Origin: Chaenocephalus aceratus
Taxonomy: Eukaryota; Chordata; Actinopteri; Perciformes; Channichthyidae
Direction of reading: 5' to 3'
NCBI GenBank assembly: GCA_023974075.1
Contig: CM043799.1
Coordinates: forward strand, 9,449,250-9,513,249
Length of the DNA stretch: 64,000 bases
The notes beneath the pieces were generated by a model that did not search any database, was not told the origin of the DNA, and worked only from the letters and a program-made list of their open reading frames with translations. The number at the start of each line of letters is the position of its first letter. Positions within the stretch are counted from its first letter, which is position 1. This document shows positions 9,869-22,609 of this stretch, piece after piece. The translations under genes were made by a program, and so were the position numbers.

Positions 9869-12800
9869 GCGACAATACCTATTGACGTAGCAACCACTGT
9901 AAGTACTATTCTTGTTTAATTAGACTTCTCTATTTCAGTTATTCTACTCTGTATAATTGTTCCGTAGTTATTGTAGCTAAAAACGGCGCTTTTGAGAGAA
10001 TTTAAATCTCAGATCTGATCACGTGAACATCTTACACTGCTCTCAGTAGGCAATCTAGGCTGCATTTTAAATAGGCACGGCCTCTCAGCTGTCACCCATC
10101 AGCTGTAGAGAGATAACTAATTAGAGGGGCGTGGCACCACAGCTGTGAGAACTCAGCAATCAGGTGTCCATTTAGGTAGCTCTTTCCTTCAGCATCAGAC
10201 ATTGGAGTCCTGCGGGAGTCAAAGACGGACAAAGACATTGGAGTCCTGCGGGAGTCACGAGGGTGGCAAAGAGGAGGAAAATCCTACCTTGATTGAGCTA
10301 AGTATCGCTGGTGTTTTATTTTTATTTTCTTTAGCTTTCTAGCCCCTCATGCTATAATCATGTGTATTTTCTCCATTCCTGTTCATGTGTCTTCTCGCAA
10401 TTATCACTGGCCCCGTGTATCTCCTAATCGCTATAACCGGCCCGCTCTCGTCTCCCACATGCTCCACTGAGATCCAACTCTAGTTTCAGGCGGCCTGTGG
10501 AACTGCGAGTCAGCTGTTCCTAAGGCTGACTTCATCTCTGGCTACGCCTCCCTGCAGACCCTGGATTTCCTTGCTCTCACTGAGACCTGGATTACTCCAT
10601 TCCACATCCACCCCAGCAGCTCTCTCCACAGCATATTCCTTCTCCCATACACCCAGACCCACTGGCAGAGGAGGTGGCACTGGTCTCCTGCTCTCTCCCA
10701 AATGGAGCTTTTCCCTCTTCAAGCTACCTAACTTCACTCCTTCCACCTTTGAATTCCATGCCGTCACAGTAACCCATCCTATACAATTAACCATTGTTGT
10801 TCTCTACCGTCCACCAGGCGCCTTGGGGGACTTCTTGGAGGAATTAGATAATCTCCTCTCACACCCTGAATCTGGCCCTCCCACTGTACTTCTCGGAGAC
10901 TTCAACCTCCAGACAGGGAAGATAGACGAACTAACATCTCTGTTAACCGCCTTTGCTTTCTCACTGTCTCCATCCCCACCAACTCATAAAGCTGGCAATG
11001 TCCTTGATCTCATATTCTCAAGGAACTGCACTACTTCTAACCTCTGTAAACCCGCTCCACACATCCGATCACTTCTTCATGTCATTCTCTTTACCCCTTT
11101 CCAAACATAACGAACTAATCTCTTCTCATCCTGCACCTGTCCGCCGTAACCTCCGTTCCCTCTCCCCTCTACCTTTGCCTCATCGGTGCTCTCAGCCCTC
11201 CCTTCCTCTGATTCGTTCCAACTCCTGCCTCTAAACTCTGCTGCAGAAACTCTCCTCTCTACTCTCTCATCCTCTCTGGACTCTCTCTGTCCTCTCACAT
11301 CTTGGCAGGCTCGTCAGTCCCCTCCTGCTCCCTGGCTAAATGACGCACTGCGTGCTAATAGAACCGTCCTTAGGGCAGCAGAGCGGAAACGGTGGAAATC
11401 CAAACACCGCGACGACCTCCTAACCTATCAGGCTCTCTCCTCTTTCTCTGCTTCAATCTCTCAGGCAAAAATCACTTTCTTTCAAGATAAGATCCAATCT
11501 TCATATTCTAATCCCAAAAAACTATTTTCCATCTTCTCCACCCTCTTGGACCCCCCAAAGCCCTTCCCCCTCCTCCCTTCTGTCAAGCGACTTTGTTAAC
11601 CACTTTGAAAAAAAGGTTGATGATATTCGCTCTTCTTTTTCTGACTCACCTTTACTCACCGCTGGGTCACCAGACCCTCCTTTCACCCGCACACTGACCT
11701 CCTTTTCCCCTCTCTCTCCAAGTGAGGTTCTTACCCTCATTACCTCTGCGCGCCCTACCACCTGTCCTCTGGACCCTATCCCTTCAAACCTCCTTCAGAC
11801 TATCGCTCCTGATATTCTACCGTTTCACCTCACCCATTTCATCAACACTTCTCTAACTTCTGGTCACTTTCCAAACAGTCTCAAGGAGGCAAGAGTAAAC
11901 CCTCTCCTTAAGAAACCCACTCTCAACCCGTCTGATGTTATAAACTACAGGCCTGTCTCTCTCCTCCCGTTCCTGTCTAAAACACTTGAACGCGCTGTCT
12001 TTAAACAACTCTCCTGTTATCTCCATCAGAACAACCTTCTGGATCTGCACCAGTCTGGTTTCAAGGCAGGTCACTCACAGAAACGGCTCTCATTGCTGTC
12101 ACTGATGAACTGCACACTGCTAAAGCAGCCTCCCTATCCTCTGTCATCATCCTTTTGGACCTGTCTGCTGCATTCGACACGGTGAATCATCAGATCCTCC
12201 TTCGCAGTCTCCAAGAACTTGGAGTTTCAGGCTCTCGCACTTTCCCTCCTCACCTCATACCTCAAAGACCGTACCTACAGGGTAACTTGGAGAGGGTCTG
12301 AGTCCGACCCTTGTCAATTAACTACAGGGGTCCCTCAGGGCTCTGTTCTTGAACACCCAATTCATTCTGTCCTTTCCCCCTCTGAGACCCAGGTCGTCGC
12401 ACGCATCTCTGCTTGTCGAGCTGACATCTCTCAGTGGATGTCTGATCATCACCTCAAGCTCAACCTTGACAAAACTGAAGTGCTTTTCCTTCCGGGAAAA
12501 GATTGTCCCACTCTTGACCTGACTATCAACATCGGCACCTCTGTTGTTTCCCCGACTCAGACTGCAAGGAATCTGGGTGTGATCCTAGATAACAACCTGT
12601 CCTTCACTGCAAACATCGCTGCTACAACCCGTTGCTGCAGATACACGCTTTACAACATCAGGAAGATACGTCCCCAGCTGACCCAGAAAGCGACGCAGGT
12701 TCTGGTCCAGGCTCTCGTCACCTCACGCCTAGACTACTGCAACTCCCTCCTGGCTGGTCTACCTGCATGTGCCATCCGACCTCTGCAGCTCATCCAGAAT

Positions 12801-13859
12801 GCAGCTGCTCGTCTGGTCTTCAACCTTCCTACATGTTCCCACACCACGCCGCTCCTCCGCTCCCTTCACTGGCTTCCGGTAACTGCTAGAATCCACTTCA
12901 AGACAATGGTACTTGCGTACCATGCTGCGAATGGATCTGGCCCTTCCTAATCCAGGACATGGTTAAACTGTACACCCCAGCGCGTGCTCTACGCTCTGCA
13001 TCAGACAAACGAGTCGTGGCACCCTCGCTGCGAGGGGGACCCAAGTTCCCATCAGCAAAAACACGTGGGTTTGCTATCCTGGCTCCAAAATGGTGGAATG
13101 AGCTCCCCATTGACATCAGGACGGCAGATAGCTTACACACCTTCCGGCGCAGACTGAAAACTCATATCGTTCGACTCCACCTCGAGCGATAGAATGACTA
13201 ACAAAGAACTGCTAACAGAGCACTTATATACTAATAAAGGACTGTCTTATCTAAAGCCAGTTGAGTAGCACTTGAAATACTTGGCTCTATGAAACCTGAT
13301 GTACTTATATGATTCTGTTGTCTTCAAGGTTGTGTCTTCCTGGTCGAATGTACTTATTGTAAGTCGCTTTGGATAAAAGCGTCCGCTAAATGCTATGTAA
13401 TGTAATGCAGAAACAAAAAGCCATTGTTACGCTAAAAACCAAGTACATCACAGTCGCATGGCTCTGCGTCACCCTCGCTTGGCAAAAGGTGACCCGTGGC
13501 GTATTGACATCGTGTAGTGTCGTTTAGTCACTTGTAAGAAACATTGTTTCTTCGAGACATGGAAGTTCGGGCATTAACGAGCGTGTTATTTTCTGACTTA
13601 TGTAATATCATAGAACAAAACTTACAAAATCTCTGCAGATCTTATTTCAGGCTTCAGACACACACATTTGACTCTTATTCACCCTTTTCAACTCTGTCTC
13701 TTAAATAAAGGCACTTGTGGCCCAAAACAAAATCTTAAAAAGTAGCAGTAAAAGAGATTTTTCTGAAACCTTACAAAATAATCTGGTCCGAGCACCACAT
13801 AAGAAACTCGCACCAACAAAAGGACCTGACCCATTGTTGGGACCACTAATGTTCATGTT

Positions 13860-14640
13860 AGGTTTCTGAACCCTGGCGAAGAAACAATGGTCCAAATGAA
13901 TGTGAGTCACTCTTTATTCAGCCTGTCCTCCTACAAAAAACGACCATAGGTCGATTGCTCAGCAGCTAATTACGACCCAGAATCACGTTTTAAAGTGTAG
14001 CACCTCTAGTGGTCGTGTAAGAAACAACATGCTCCTGTCGATTGCAAACGCTCCGGAGGGTCGTTTATTCACAAATAACCCTCTCTGGAAAATCCTAAAT
14101 TGTGTAATAGTTTGGCCATTAAAATGCTTTTTGATTAGATTTCTAGCGAGAAGTGTATATTGTACTTTTATAATCTACGTCCAGTGGATGTGTAGGATCT
14201 ACAGTTTGATAGATATACGAAGATGATTTGAGGTCTCGCCAGGAGAACGTGTATATGGGGCAGCTTCCATGTAAAGTTAGCGTGGGTAAAAACAGTATTT
14301 CCGGTCTCGAAGTTTTCATAATAAAACCGGAGGTATTCCCCACACTGTCAAATGATTACACAGTGATATCTCCATTACTCCATAACCAGTTTATCCTTGT
14401 TAATTACACAATATTGATTGGTTTAAATTGTGTACAATGCTTTTGTGTTTTTAACCTTCGATTCGGATAAACAAATAGTTTTTTCGGAGTTTAGACACTA
14501 CAGAATTTCCGAAGACACTACACTACCCAGAATCCCCAGCTATCGTTTGGGACTACAACATCCGCCCTGCTTTACAAACCCCGTGATTAGCCCTGAAGCT
14601 CTGTGATTGGATGTTGGAGTGGCAGTGCGACAAGGTTACG
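13860..14640 (-). repeat. Dispersed repeat family X, copy A
   Basis: It shares long stretches with copies near 20.0-20.6, 35.6-36.0 and 62.9-63.4 kb. The best-conserved block is at 14410-14447 (minus strand: CAAAAGCATTGTACACAATT). Nearby are CCCAGAATCCCCAGCTATCG and a stretch around 14040-14230 matching the other copies in reverse. Short frames inside are not conserved between copies. Orientation is given relative to copy C. Confidence 0.7.
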
Positions 14641-15125
14641 CCGAGTGTCAAACAGCTCTTTGAAATGGAATGGAACCACGCCAGACTATCCAAAACTGGA
14701 CTTGGACGGATCCAGCCCAGCCCTCCCCCCCCCCAGAATTACACATGCTGGCTATTGTGTGTTTCACAACATGTTCTATGGCACGTCTCTACTGGGAATT
14801 GTAGTTTTAAAAGACGTTTTCGTATTTCCCACAATTAGAAGTTGCCAGTATTAAACTGTATACATCCCTGGAGGTTTAGGGGATACAAAACACATTGGTG
14901 TTATCAAATTTAAAACATATAATTAATACATGGGTGAAAATTGCTTGTGTCCATAATGGGCAGTATTAATATACCCACATGACAGCTAAGGTCAGAAGAG
15001 CTTTATTTAACAGCTGGTCTTATGTCTGTGACCCCTCCTGTTGTTAATTGATAAGCCTGAAACATGCACTTGTATAGGTTCAGATGCACATTTAGCAAAT
15101 ATGGCAGAAGCCATCGATCATCTTA

Positions 15126-15200
15126 AGATAAGATAAGATACTTTATTGATCCCAAGTTAGGAAATGTTTTTGTTACAGCAGCATGTACTACTTTGTTCTA
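15126..15200 (-). mobile_element. LINE 3' tail fragment (TTATC-repeat tail)
   Basis: The sequence is TAAGATAAGATAAGATAC followed by TTTATTGATCCCAAGTTAGG. On the minus strand this is the common fish LINE ending, 'gggatcaataaag' plus a TTATC microsatellite. Similar tails occur near 21150, 26080 and 46805. Only the extreme 3' end is recognised; the sequence around it (14641-15660) shows nothing else. Confidence 0.6.
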
Positions 15201-15667
15201 CTCCACTACAATTCAGAGGTTAACCTGGTATTTTTACTCTACTACATTTAATTCCGTTACTTTGCAGATTCTGATTAATGATGTGAAATATAAACAACCC
15301 TTAAATCAGACTTTAGTTACACTTGAGTAAAATTCAGCCTTATCAGTTTGTCTGTTTTGCACATCCATCTGTTAATATCTTTGGACGTCCTGCACTAACT
15401 GTTTTATTGTAGAGATCACTACAGTATCTTCTTGATATTTTCTATTCTATATTTCTATCATTGACCCCTATTTTGTATGTAGGCTACTCTTAATATTTAA
15501 ATGTTTTCATCAAATATAACTTATTCAACAACTAAATTCAATAACGTGCTTTAACCACTAGGCGGTGTGGGTTAAAAAAACTGTGGTCTAGTTAATAAAC
15601 ATAATAATATCAAACATATATCACTATACCATTATTGTGAAATTAAAACAGAAAGGAAAATACAGTT

Positions 15668-15952
15668 TCAGTCTCTCGATGTGAAGCTTAGCATTGTACC
15701 ATGAACCTGTATAGGACCTGTAACAGTCAACTGCATGAGGAGTTGGAAAGGTTCGTTCAGAAAATCAGTAATATCTTTAAAAACTACAAAAAAGTCCCTT
15801 TCTATCAGCTGTGCACCGTTATGGTGTAAATAAAGACTATCTACTAATGGATCAAATATAAAAGTCAGCCGATTAGTGTTGATACTGCAAGGAGACGTAT
15901 TGTGTGAAAAGAAATGGAAGATGTTATTATTGTTGATATATTTATGGTCCAC
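15668..15952 (-). CDS. Unrecognised 94-residue ORF
   Basis: An uninterrupted minus-strand frame in otherwise AT-rich DNA starts with ATG at 15952 and ends at 15668. The product is rich in F, D, L and N, with segments such as FDPLVDSLYLHHNGAQ and FFVVFKDITDFLNEPF that look more protein-like than random. No family was recognised and no signal peptide, membrane segment or zinc motif is evident. There is no clear promoter or splice context, and flanking sequence is repeat-derived. It may be a fragment of an unrecognised transposon protein, an exon, or chance. Confidence 0.25.
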   Translation of the reverse strand: MDHKYINNNNIFHFFSHNTSPCSINTNRLTFIFDPLVDSLYLHHNGAQLIERDFFVVFKDITDFLNEPFQLLMQLTVTGPIQVHGTMLSFTSRD

Positions 15953-16055
15953 GTCACGTATTCAGTTTTGGCGGCATCTCTTCGTCCAGAAGTCTTCTGA
16001 TCAGGGCTCTATAAATAAATATCTACGGCAGAATTGTAATATGTAATGCAGCTGA

Positions 16056-19000
16056 ACCATCCATCCAATCTTCTTCCCGCTTATCCGTGGTCGGGTCGCG
16101 GGGGTAGCAGTTTCCAGCAGAGAGCCCCAAAATTTCTTTTCCCTGGCGACATCAACCAGCTCTGACTGAGGGATCCCAAGGCGCTCCCAGGCCAGCGAAG
16201 AGATATAATTCCCTCCACCTGGTCCTAGGTCTACCCCTTGGTCTCTTCCCAGCTGGCCAGGTGGCATTCCTAACTAGGTGCCCGAACCACCTCAACTGGC
16301 TCCTATCGACGCGAAGGAGGAGCGGCTCAACTCCGAGTCCCTCCCTGATGACCGAACTTCTCACCCTTATCCCTAAGGGGAGACACCAGCCACCCTGCGG
16401 AGAAAACCCATCTCGGCCGCTTGTATCCGCGATCTCGTTCTTTCGGTCATGACCCATCCTTCATGACCATAGGTGAGGGTAGGAATGAAAATGGCCCGGT
16501 AGACAGAGAGCTTTGCCTTCTGGCTCAGCTCCCTTTTCGTCACAACGGTGCGGTAAAGCGACTGCAGTACCGCTCCCACTGCTCCGATTCTCCGGCCCAT
16601 CTCACGCTCCATTGTTCCCTCACTCGAGAACAAGACCCCGAGATACTTGAACTCCTCAAATTCAAAAATTCAAAAAGCTTTTTATTGTCATTGTACATAT
16701 ATACAACGAGATTCATGGTTGCTGGCTCCAGCGAGTGCTTTAAAAACAGACATATTAAAACACAAAATAAAAGGTCTGACAGTTACGACCAGCAAGTAGT
16801 GCACACAGCTTCGGATCGTCAAGGTAGATGGACCAGGATTAATAAATAAATAAATAGATGAATAAAATAGAATTATGATAAAATATATATATATATGATA
16901 AATATTACAGTATACATAAAAACAGACCAGGATTATTGCACAGTGGGGATGTGGGGAGTTATTTTTGTGTGTTTAATGTCCTAATGGCCCATGGGAAGAA
17001 ACTGTTTGTGAGTCTGGAGGTGCGGGCTTTCAGTGAACGGTTAGCGCCGGCCCGAGGGCAGCAGGTCGAACAGATGACGGGCTGGGTGGGATGAGTCCTT
17101 CAGGATGGAACTGGTCCTCCTGAGGCAGCGAGACCTGGTGATGTCTTCCAGGGAGGGCAGAGGGCAGCCAATAATCCTCTGGGCCGTGTTAATGACCTCT
17201 GCAGAGCCTTCCTGTCGGCAGCCGAGCACCCTGCATACCAAGCAGAGATGCAGTATGTGAGGACGCTCTCAACTGTCGAGCGATAGAAGGTCACCAGCAG
17301 CTTCTGATTCAGATGGTTCTTTCTGAGCAGTCTCAGGAAGTACAGTCGCTGCTGGCCTTCTTTATCACTGCCGTGGTTGTTTGTGGACCAGGTGAGCTCC
17401 TGGGAGATGTGGACTCCCAGGAATTAAATGAAGGCACCCTCTCTACACAGTCCCCATTAATGTAGAGGGGGGCGTTGGTCTATGCTTGTTCTCCTGATGA
17501 TTTCTTTCGTTTTTATGGAGTTAAGCAGTAGGTGTTGACCGCGCACCACTCTGTCAGTTTACGGACCTCCTCTCTATAGGCTGTCTCATCACCTCCTGAG
17601 ACGAGCCCGATGACAGTGGTGTCGTCTGCATATTTAATGATGGTGTTTTGAAGGGTAGGTGGGAGAGCAGTCATGTGTGTATAAGGCATACAGGAGTGGA
17701 CTTAGCACACAGCCCTGGGGAGAGCCAGTGCTGAGTGTTAGGGTGGAAGAGAGATGGGAGCCCAGTTTCACACATTGTGGTCTGTTTGTGAGGAAATCCT
17801 TTATCCAGGCACAGGTGGAGGGGGGCAGGTGGAGGTCAAGAAGTTTATTGATGAGGATGTCAGGGATGATGGTGTAAAGGCTGAGCTGTAATCTATGAAG
17901 AGAAGTCTAACATAGTTCCCTGGATGTTCCAGGTGGCTTAGTGTGGTGTGGAGGGTTATGGCAATGGCATCCTCCGTGGAGCGGTTTGTCCTGAAGGCAA
18001 ACTGATGAGGATCGAAGGCTGAGGGGAGGCAGGCCTTGATGTGATGCGAGACCAACCGCTCAAAGCATTTCATAACTACCGATGTTAGGGCAATGGGCCT
18101 GAAGTTGTTTAGGCTGCTGTTGTTTTGGGGGCGGGGATTATGATTACTGATTTTAAGCATGATGGGATGATGGCTTGGTCAAGGACTCATTCCCTACTTG
18201 GAGTGGACAGTCCATCGGTTTCCTGCTGAGAACCATGGCCTCAGATTTGGAGGTGCTGATCCTCATCCCAGCCGCTTCACACTCGGTTGCGAACCGATCC
18301 AGTGAGTGCTGAAGGTCGCAGACCGATGAAGCCATTAGAACCACAACATCTGCAAAAAGCAGTGGTTGCAATCCTTAGTCCACCGAACTGCAGACCCCCT
18401 CCCCCACGACTATGCCTCGAAATCCGATCCATGTATATTACAAACAGGATTGGTGACAAAGTGGGTTACCGCCCCTTGAGGCACCTAGGACCTTGAGACC
18501 ACAACTCCCCGCCGCGGCTTCGGCAATAGAGGCTTTGAACACCGACCACTCTGGTTCAATGTCCTCAACCTCCACAGGAATGCCCGAAAAGCTCCGCCGG
18601 AGGTGTGAGTTGAAGGCCTCCTGAACTTGGGCCTCCTCCAGACGTTCCCAGTTCACCCGAACTACACGTTTGGGCTTACCAGGTCTATCCAGAGGCTTCC
18701 CCCGCCACTCGACCCAACTCACCACCAGATGGTGATCAGTTGACAAACTCCGCCCCTCTCTTACCCGAGTGTCCAAGACATACGGCCTCAGGTCCGATGA
18801 TACAATAACGAAATCGATCATGGACCTTCTGCCTAGGGTGCTCTGGTACCACGTTACACTTATGAGCATCCTTATGTTCGAACATGGTGTTTGTTATGGC
18901 CAATCCATGACTAGCACAGAAGTCCAGTAACAAACCACCACTCCGGTTCAGATCAGGGGGCCGTTCCTCCCAATCACGCCCCTCCAAGTGTCTCCATCAT

Positions 19001-19790
19001 TGCCCACTTATGCGTTGAAGTCTCCCAGCAAGATTAAAGAGTCCCCTTCAGGGGCCCCATACAGGACTCTTTCCAGGGTCTCCAAGAAGGCCGTATACTC
19101 TGAACTGCTGTTGGGTGCATAAGCACACACAACAGTCAGAGTTTTCCCCCCCCATAACCCGCAGGCGTAGGGAGGCGACCCTCTCGTCCACTGGGGTAAA
19201 CTCCAACAACGAAGCACCTAACCGGGGACTTGTGAGTATCCCCACATCCGCCCGGCGCCTCACACCTTGAGCAACTCCGGAGAAGAATAGAGTCCAACCC
19301 CTATCCAGAAGTAAGGTTCCAGAGCCGACGCTGTGCGTAGAGGTGAGCCCAACAGATCCAACTGGTAACGCTCCACCTCCCGCACAAGCTACGGCTCCTT
19401 CCCCCCCCAGAGAGGTGACATTCCACGTCCCCAAAGCCAGCTTCTGTCGCCCGGGTCTGGTCCGTCGAGACCCTCCGCTTTCACTGCCACCCTTCTGGCA
19501 GCGCACCCGACCCCATCGCTGTTTCCCGTAGGTGGTTGGCCCGCGGGACGGAGAAGCGGAGGTGTTGCCCACGTTGCCTTTTGGGGCTGGGCCCGGCCGG
19601 GCTCCGTGGCAAGCCCGGCCACCAGACGCTCGCCGACGAGTCCTCCTTCTGGGCCTGGCTCCAGAAGGGGACCCCGGGCTTCCTCCGGGCCGGGTATCCT
19701 CACTTCCTGTGTCGTCTTTCAATCTTAGTCTGGCCCCTTGCCTGAGACCAATTTGCCATGGGAGACCCTACCAGGAACACAAGGTTCCAG
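16056..19790 (-). mobile_element. LINE (endonuclease/RT type, possibly I/Nimb-like), split by another LINE and internally deleted
   Basis: On the minus strand the 5' half (about 19790-18470) encodes an endonuclease with [32 protein letters not shown] and [11 protein letters not shown]. The 3' half (about 18440-16060) encodes an RT fragment and the C-terminus (LTYGHEGWVMTER, RSQLRWFGHLVR). Two events broke it. Around 18465-18490 the endonuclease joins almost directly to a late RT segment, so the RT core is missing. At about 16657-18171 a second LINE has inserted; joining the two sides gives a continuous sequence through CTTGAACTCCTC and CTTGG. The 3' end carries the CATCCATCC-type tail. The clade name is from memory of similar fish elements. 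Confidence 0.75.
16657..18171 (-). mobile_element. Rex1/CR1-like LINE 3' half nested in the preceding LINE
   Basis: On the minus strand, 18160-17800 encodes an RT start: NNFRPIALTSVVMKCFERLV, then DPHQFAFRTNRSTEDAI and [10 protein letters not shown]. Near 17640-17600 the catalytic block KYADDTTVIG is still readable, after a [15 protein letters not shown] segment. Frameshifts follow. The 3' end (16657-16700) carries a TTTGAA-type microsatellite tail. The copy is 5' truncated and has stops, so it is inactive. The clade is inferred from the RT motifs. Confidence 0.75.
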
Positions 19791-20034
19791 ACAACACAGC
19801 CCCTAGGTTCATCAGGGCACACAAACCTCTCTACCACGGTAAGGTGCTGGTTCTTCAGAGAAGAACCGTGTATTACAATGCCGTTATGTGATGACTTTCA
19901 AAGAGAAAATCAAGAACACTCGGAATAAAGTATTATTTTTTTTTTTTTAAATGTTCTTCGATTTCATATCACATAAACACCATATCCCGCCGTGCATTGC
20001 GGCGTGATTTTTGCAAAACGTCTGAAAAAGAAAG

Positions 20035-20600
20035 GTGTCTCTCAGAATCGAAAGAGAAAAACCTATGGGAAAAACACAAAAGCATTGTACACAATTTAAA
20101 CCAATAAATGTCGTATAATTAACAAGGATAAATTGATGTTTTTTAGTGGATGAGTACTGCAGATATCACTGTTAAATCATTTGATTATTGGTTTTATTAT
20201 GAAAATGTCGAGACCGGAAATACTGTTTTCAACCCGTAACTTTACATAGAAGCTTGCCGCATATACGTTCTCCTGACGAAATCATCTTCATAATATCTAT
20301 CAAACTATAGATCCTACATATCGACTGGACGTGGATTCTAAAAGTACAATATATACTTCTCGCTAGAAATCTAATCAAAAAGCGTTGTAATGGGCAAACT
20401 ATCCTACAATTTAGGATTTTCGAGAGGGTTATTTGTGAATAAACGACCATCTGTAACATTTGCATTCAACGGGAGCACTAGAGGCCGAAAACTTTAAAAC
20501 GTAATTATAGGTCGTATTAAGCGCTTGAACAAATGACATATTTGGTCGTAATAAGGGCCTGAACAATCGACCCATTTGGTCATATGAGTTGGAGGACTTG
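20035..20600 (+). repeat. Dispersed repeat family X, copy B
   Basis: The core at 20073-20110 (CACAAAAGCATTGTACACAA) and flanking sequence match copies A, C and D. Relative to copy A it is inverted, so copies A and B face each other across the 16-19.8 kb LINE pair. Bases 20490-20600 also match the far side of copy A (about 13900-13990). Sequence from 20601 to 21140 holds nothing further that was recognised. Confidence 0.7.
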
Positions 20601-21149
20601 TTGTCTTTATCAGCTGGAGGTTTAAATAGACAAGTTGATGTATAAAGTTAAGTGAATATTGGGTTTCCGGATAGCTGGCTAGTTATGTTGTGTCCACTGC
20701 AGAGTATGCAAATTAGATTCCTGAGACTGCGGAGACGTTTCTTTCAGGTAATGGCTTCCCTTCTATCTCCCCCTCCACACGGTATCTCCAATAAAGGCAC
20801 TCTGGCCAAACAAAATATATTTTAAATAAAACATGCTTGAGTTGTCTTTACAGTTTTTGCCCACCTCCCTAAAGTGGCAAAAATGTTTTGTATTATGCAT
20901 CAAACATTTCGATATATCATTTAGTTTTACAAACATATACACCAAACAGAAGCTAATAATAGTTGTAACGCCCATTGCCAGCAGGTGGCACAATGAAAGA
21001 AGGTATTATGATAGCATGTCTATGATTTATTGCTATTATTTGTTCATCATGATGAGGCATTTTTACATGAACCTTGTCACACTGAACATTTAAGGAGAAG
21101 CAGAGTTCCTGGCACGCCAGCCCAACTGGCTTTCACACAACAATCTTGT

Positions 21150-21575
21150 AAGATAAGATAAGAGATACGATAAGATCAGGGTTTCCCACACATAGACTTT
21201 ACTTGGGCGGGTCACCCAGGTATATTAACGTCCGCCAAAGTATATTTTGCGACTGCGAGCACGACGCCATCTGCGATAGATTAACTACCCCTCCTGTACC
21301 TGTTCGATCTGCTATCGTGTGAAGGGTCTGCTGTATGCGCTCCGCAGTAACCCCGTTCTCGATTACCACCACAAGTATATTTCAGATCTGTGGGAAACAC
21401 TGAAGTTAGTACTTTATTGATCCCAATTTGGGAAATGTTTGCGTTGCAGCAGCATAAAACAACAATAGGACATCAGATCTTAAAATGTAAAATCAACTGG
21501 AGCAGAATGTCTTTGGTAGATGTCCAGAGATGTGCAGAATTGTGTTCTTCGCACAGATAACTGTTGGGTGTGTTT
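21150..21575 (-). mobile_element. LINE 3' tail, interrupted by a small hAT MITE
   Basis: The microsatellite AAGATAAGATAAGAG (21150 on) and the tail body TACTTTATTGATCCCAATTT (21412 on) belong together but are separated by the MITE at 21177-21402. The same tail body occurs at 15140. Sequence resuming after the next hAT (22610-22717) may belong to the same LINE. Confidence 0.6.
21177..21402. mobile_element. hAT-type MITE, 226 bp
   Basis: The ends CAGGGTTTCCCACA and CTGTGGGAAACACTG are inverted. The insertion splits a LINE tail. Flanking 8-mers do not match cleanly, so the duplication has decayed. Non-coding. Confidence 0.6.
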
Positions 21576-22609
21576 TAGGGGTGCAACAACTAATCGACTT
21601 AATCGATTCAAATCGATGACCAAATTAGTTGCCAACTAATTCAGTCGTCGATTCGTTGGTGTTTTACGCGCCGTTAAGCTCCAACGTTATCGGTCTTCTT
21701 ATATCGGTACTGGAGACATTTAAAAATATGTCATATGTATTATTGCTACAAAAACATTATATCGCAGTCTTAGTGTCTGTCTTATCTCGTTTCTAACATG
21801 CAAAAAGACAAAAACATTAGTCTATGTTCGGTGTATTTTCTATCTTTCCAATCCAGACGAGATCTCTCCCCCGTCTATGTGCGAGGGGGCGGGGCAGTTT
21901 ACACACACACGGCTGCGACATGCAGCAACACACGGCGGGGATGGCGGAGAGAAGCGCTCCAAGGTGTGGTTAAATGTTTCCCGTCTTGAGGTGGACAATG
22001 CTCGTTGCGAATAGTGTTTAGCATGTAAGGGCGGGTAACACGAGTAATTTGTCTAAACATTTAGCAAAAGTGCACCACATTCAGACGGAGAAATGCCCCG
22101 GGTTCGACTGCCTTTTCTAGTAGCTCTGTAGCCCCCCCCCCGTCCACGAGTAACGTTTCCACGTCAGCAACACACGGAGTTAACAAAATTATACAAACAT
22201 GGGTTAATGATTAGCGGTAACTGAGTTATGTATTTTGTTAAAGTTTCATAGATTCTGTTCACAATTCTGTCATCACATCATTTAATATGATTTGTTAAAA
22301 CATTGTTGTTTCTTCTGATGAGAAATATTATTTATTTAATTTAAATAAAAAGCAATGTTAATTTTGTTCACAATTTGTTAAGTTCATTTAATAATATATG
22401 TATTTTTGAATCAAGTATTCATCTTTATTGTCTTCATTGTTAGTTTCCACATGCCTAAAACAACCTCAAGCTAAATCTAAAGTTGATGGCTAAATAAGAG
22501 CGTTTGAGAAATTGTGCAAGGCATACAGTAATAGTCCGAATAGTCGATTAATCGTTTCATTAATCGATAGATTAATCGATTATCAAATTAGTCGTTTGTT
22601 GCAGCCTTA
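21576..22609. mobile_element. hAT-type element, about 1.03 kb, non-autonomous
   Basis: The left end TAGGGGTGCAACAACTAATC and the right end TTTGTTGCAGCCTTA are imperfect inverted termini of a well-known fish hAT group. They are flanked by a perfect 8-bp duplication GTGTGTTT (21568-21575 and 22610-22617). The subterminal AATCGATT-rich palindromic sequence at both ends is typical. The interior has no intact transposase. Confidence 0.88.

Larger units (their letters stand above)
8928..13407 (+). mobile_element. L2-clade LINE, copy B, near full length but broken
   Basis: Similarity to copy C (55-58 kb) starts about 8928, is interrupted by a hAT insertion (8953-9868), and continues through the 5' leader, endonuclease (LALTETW near 10580, LLGDFN near 10890) and reverse transcriptase to the 3' end. 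The tail reads TTGTAAGTCGCTTTGGATAA, then TAATG repeats, the usual L2 terminus. The protein is disrupted by several frameshifts. The RT segment jumps from TGVPQGSVL straight to SETQVVARI, so the catalytic YADD block seen in copy C is deleted. A second deletion near 12945 removes residues after NGSGP. A 5'-leader unit, ACATTGGAGTCCTGCGGGAG, is duplicated at about 10200-10260. The copy is an inactive relic of a recently active subfamily. Confidence 0.88.
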
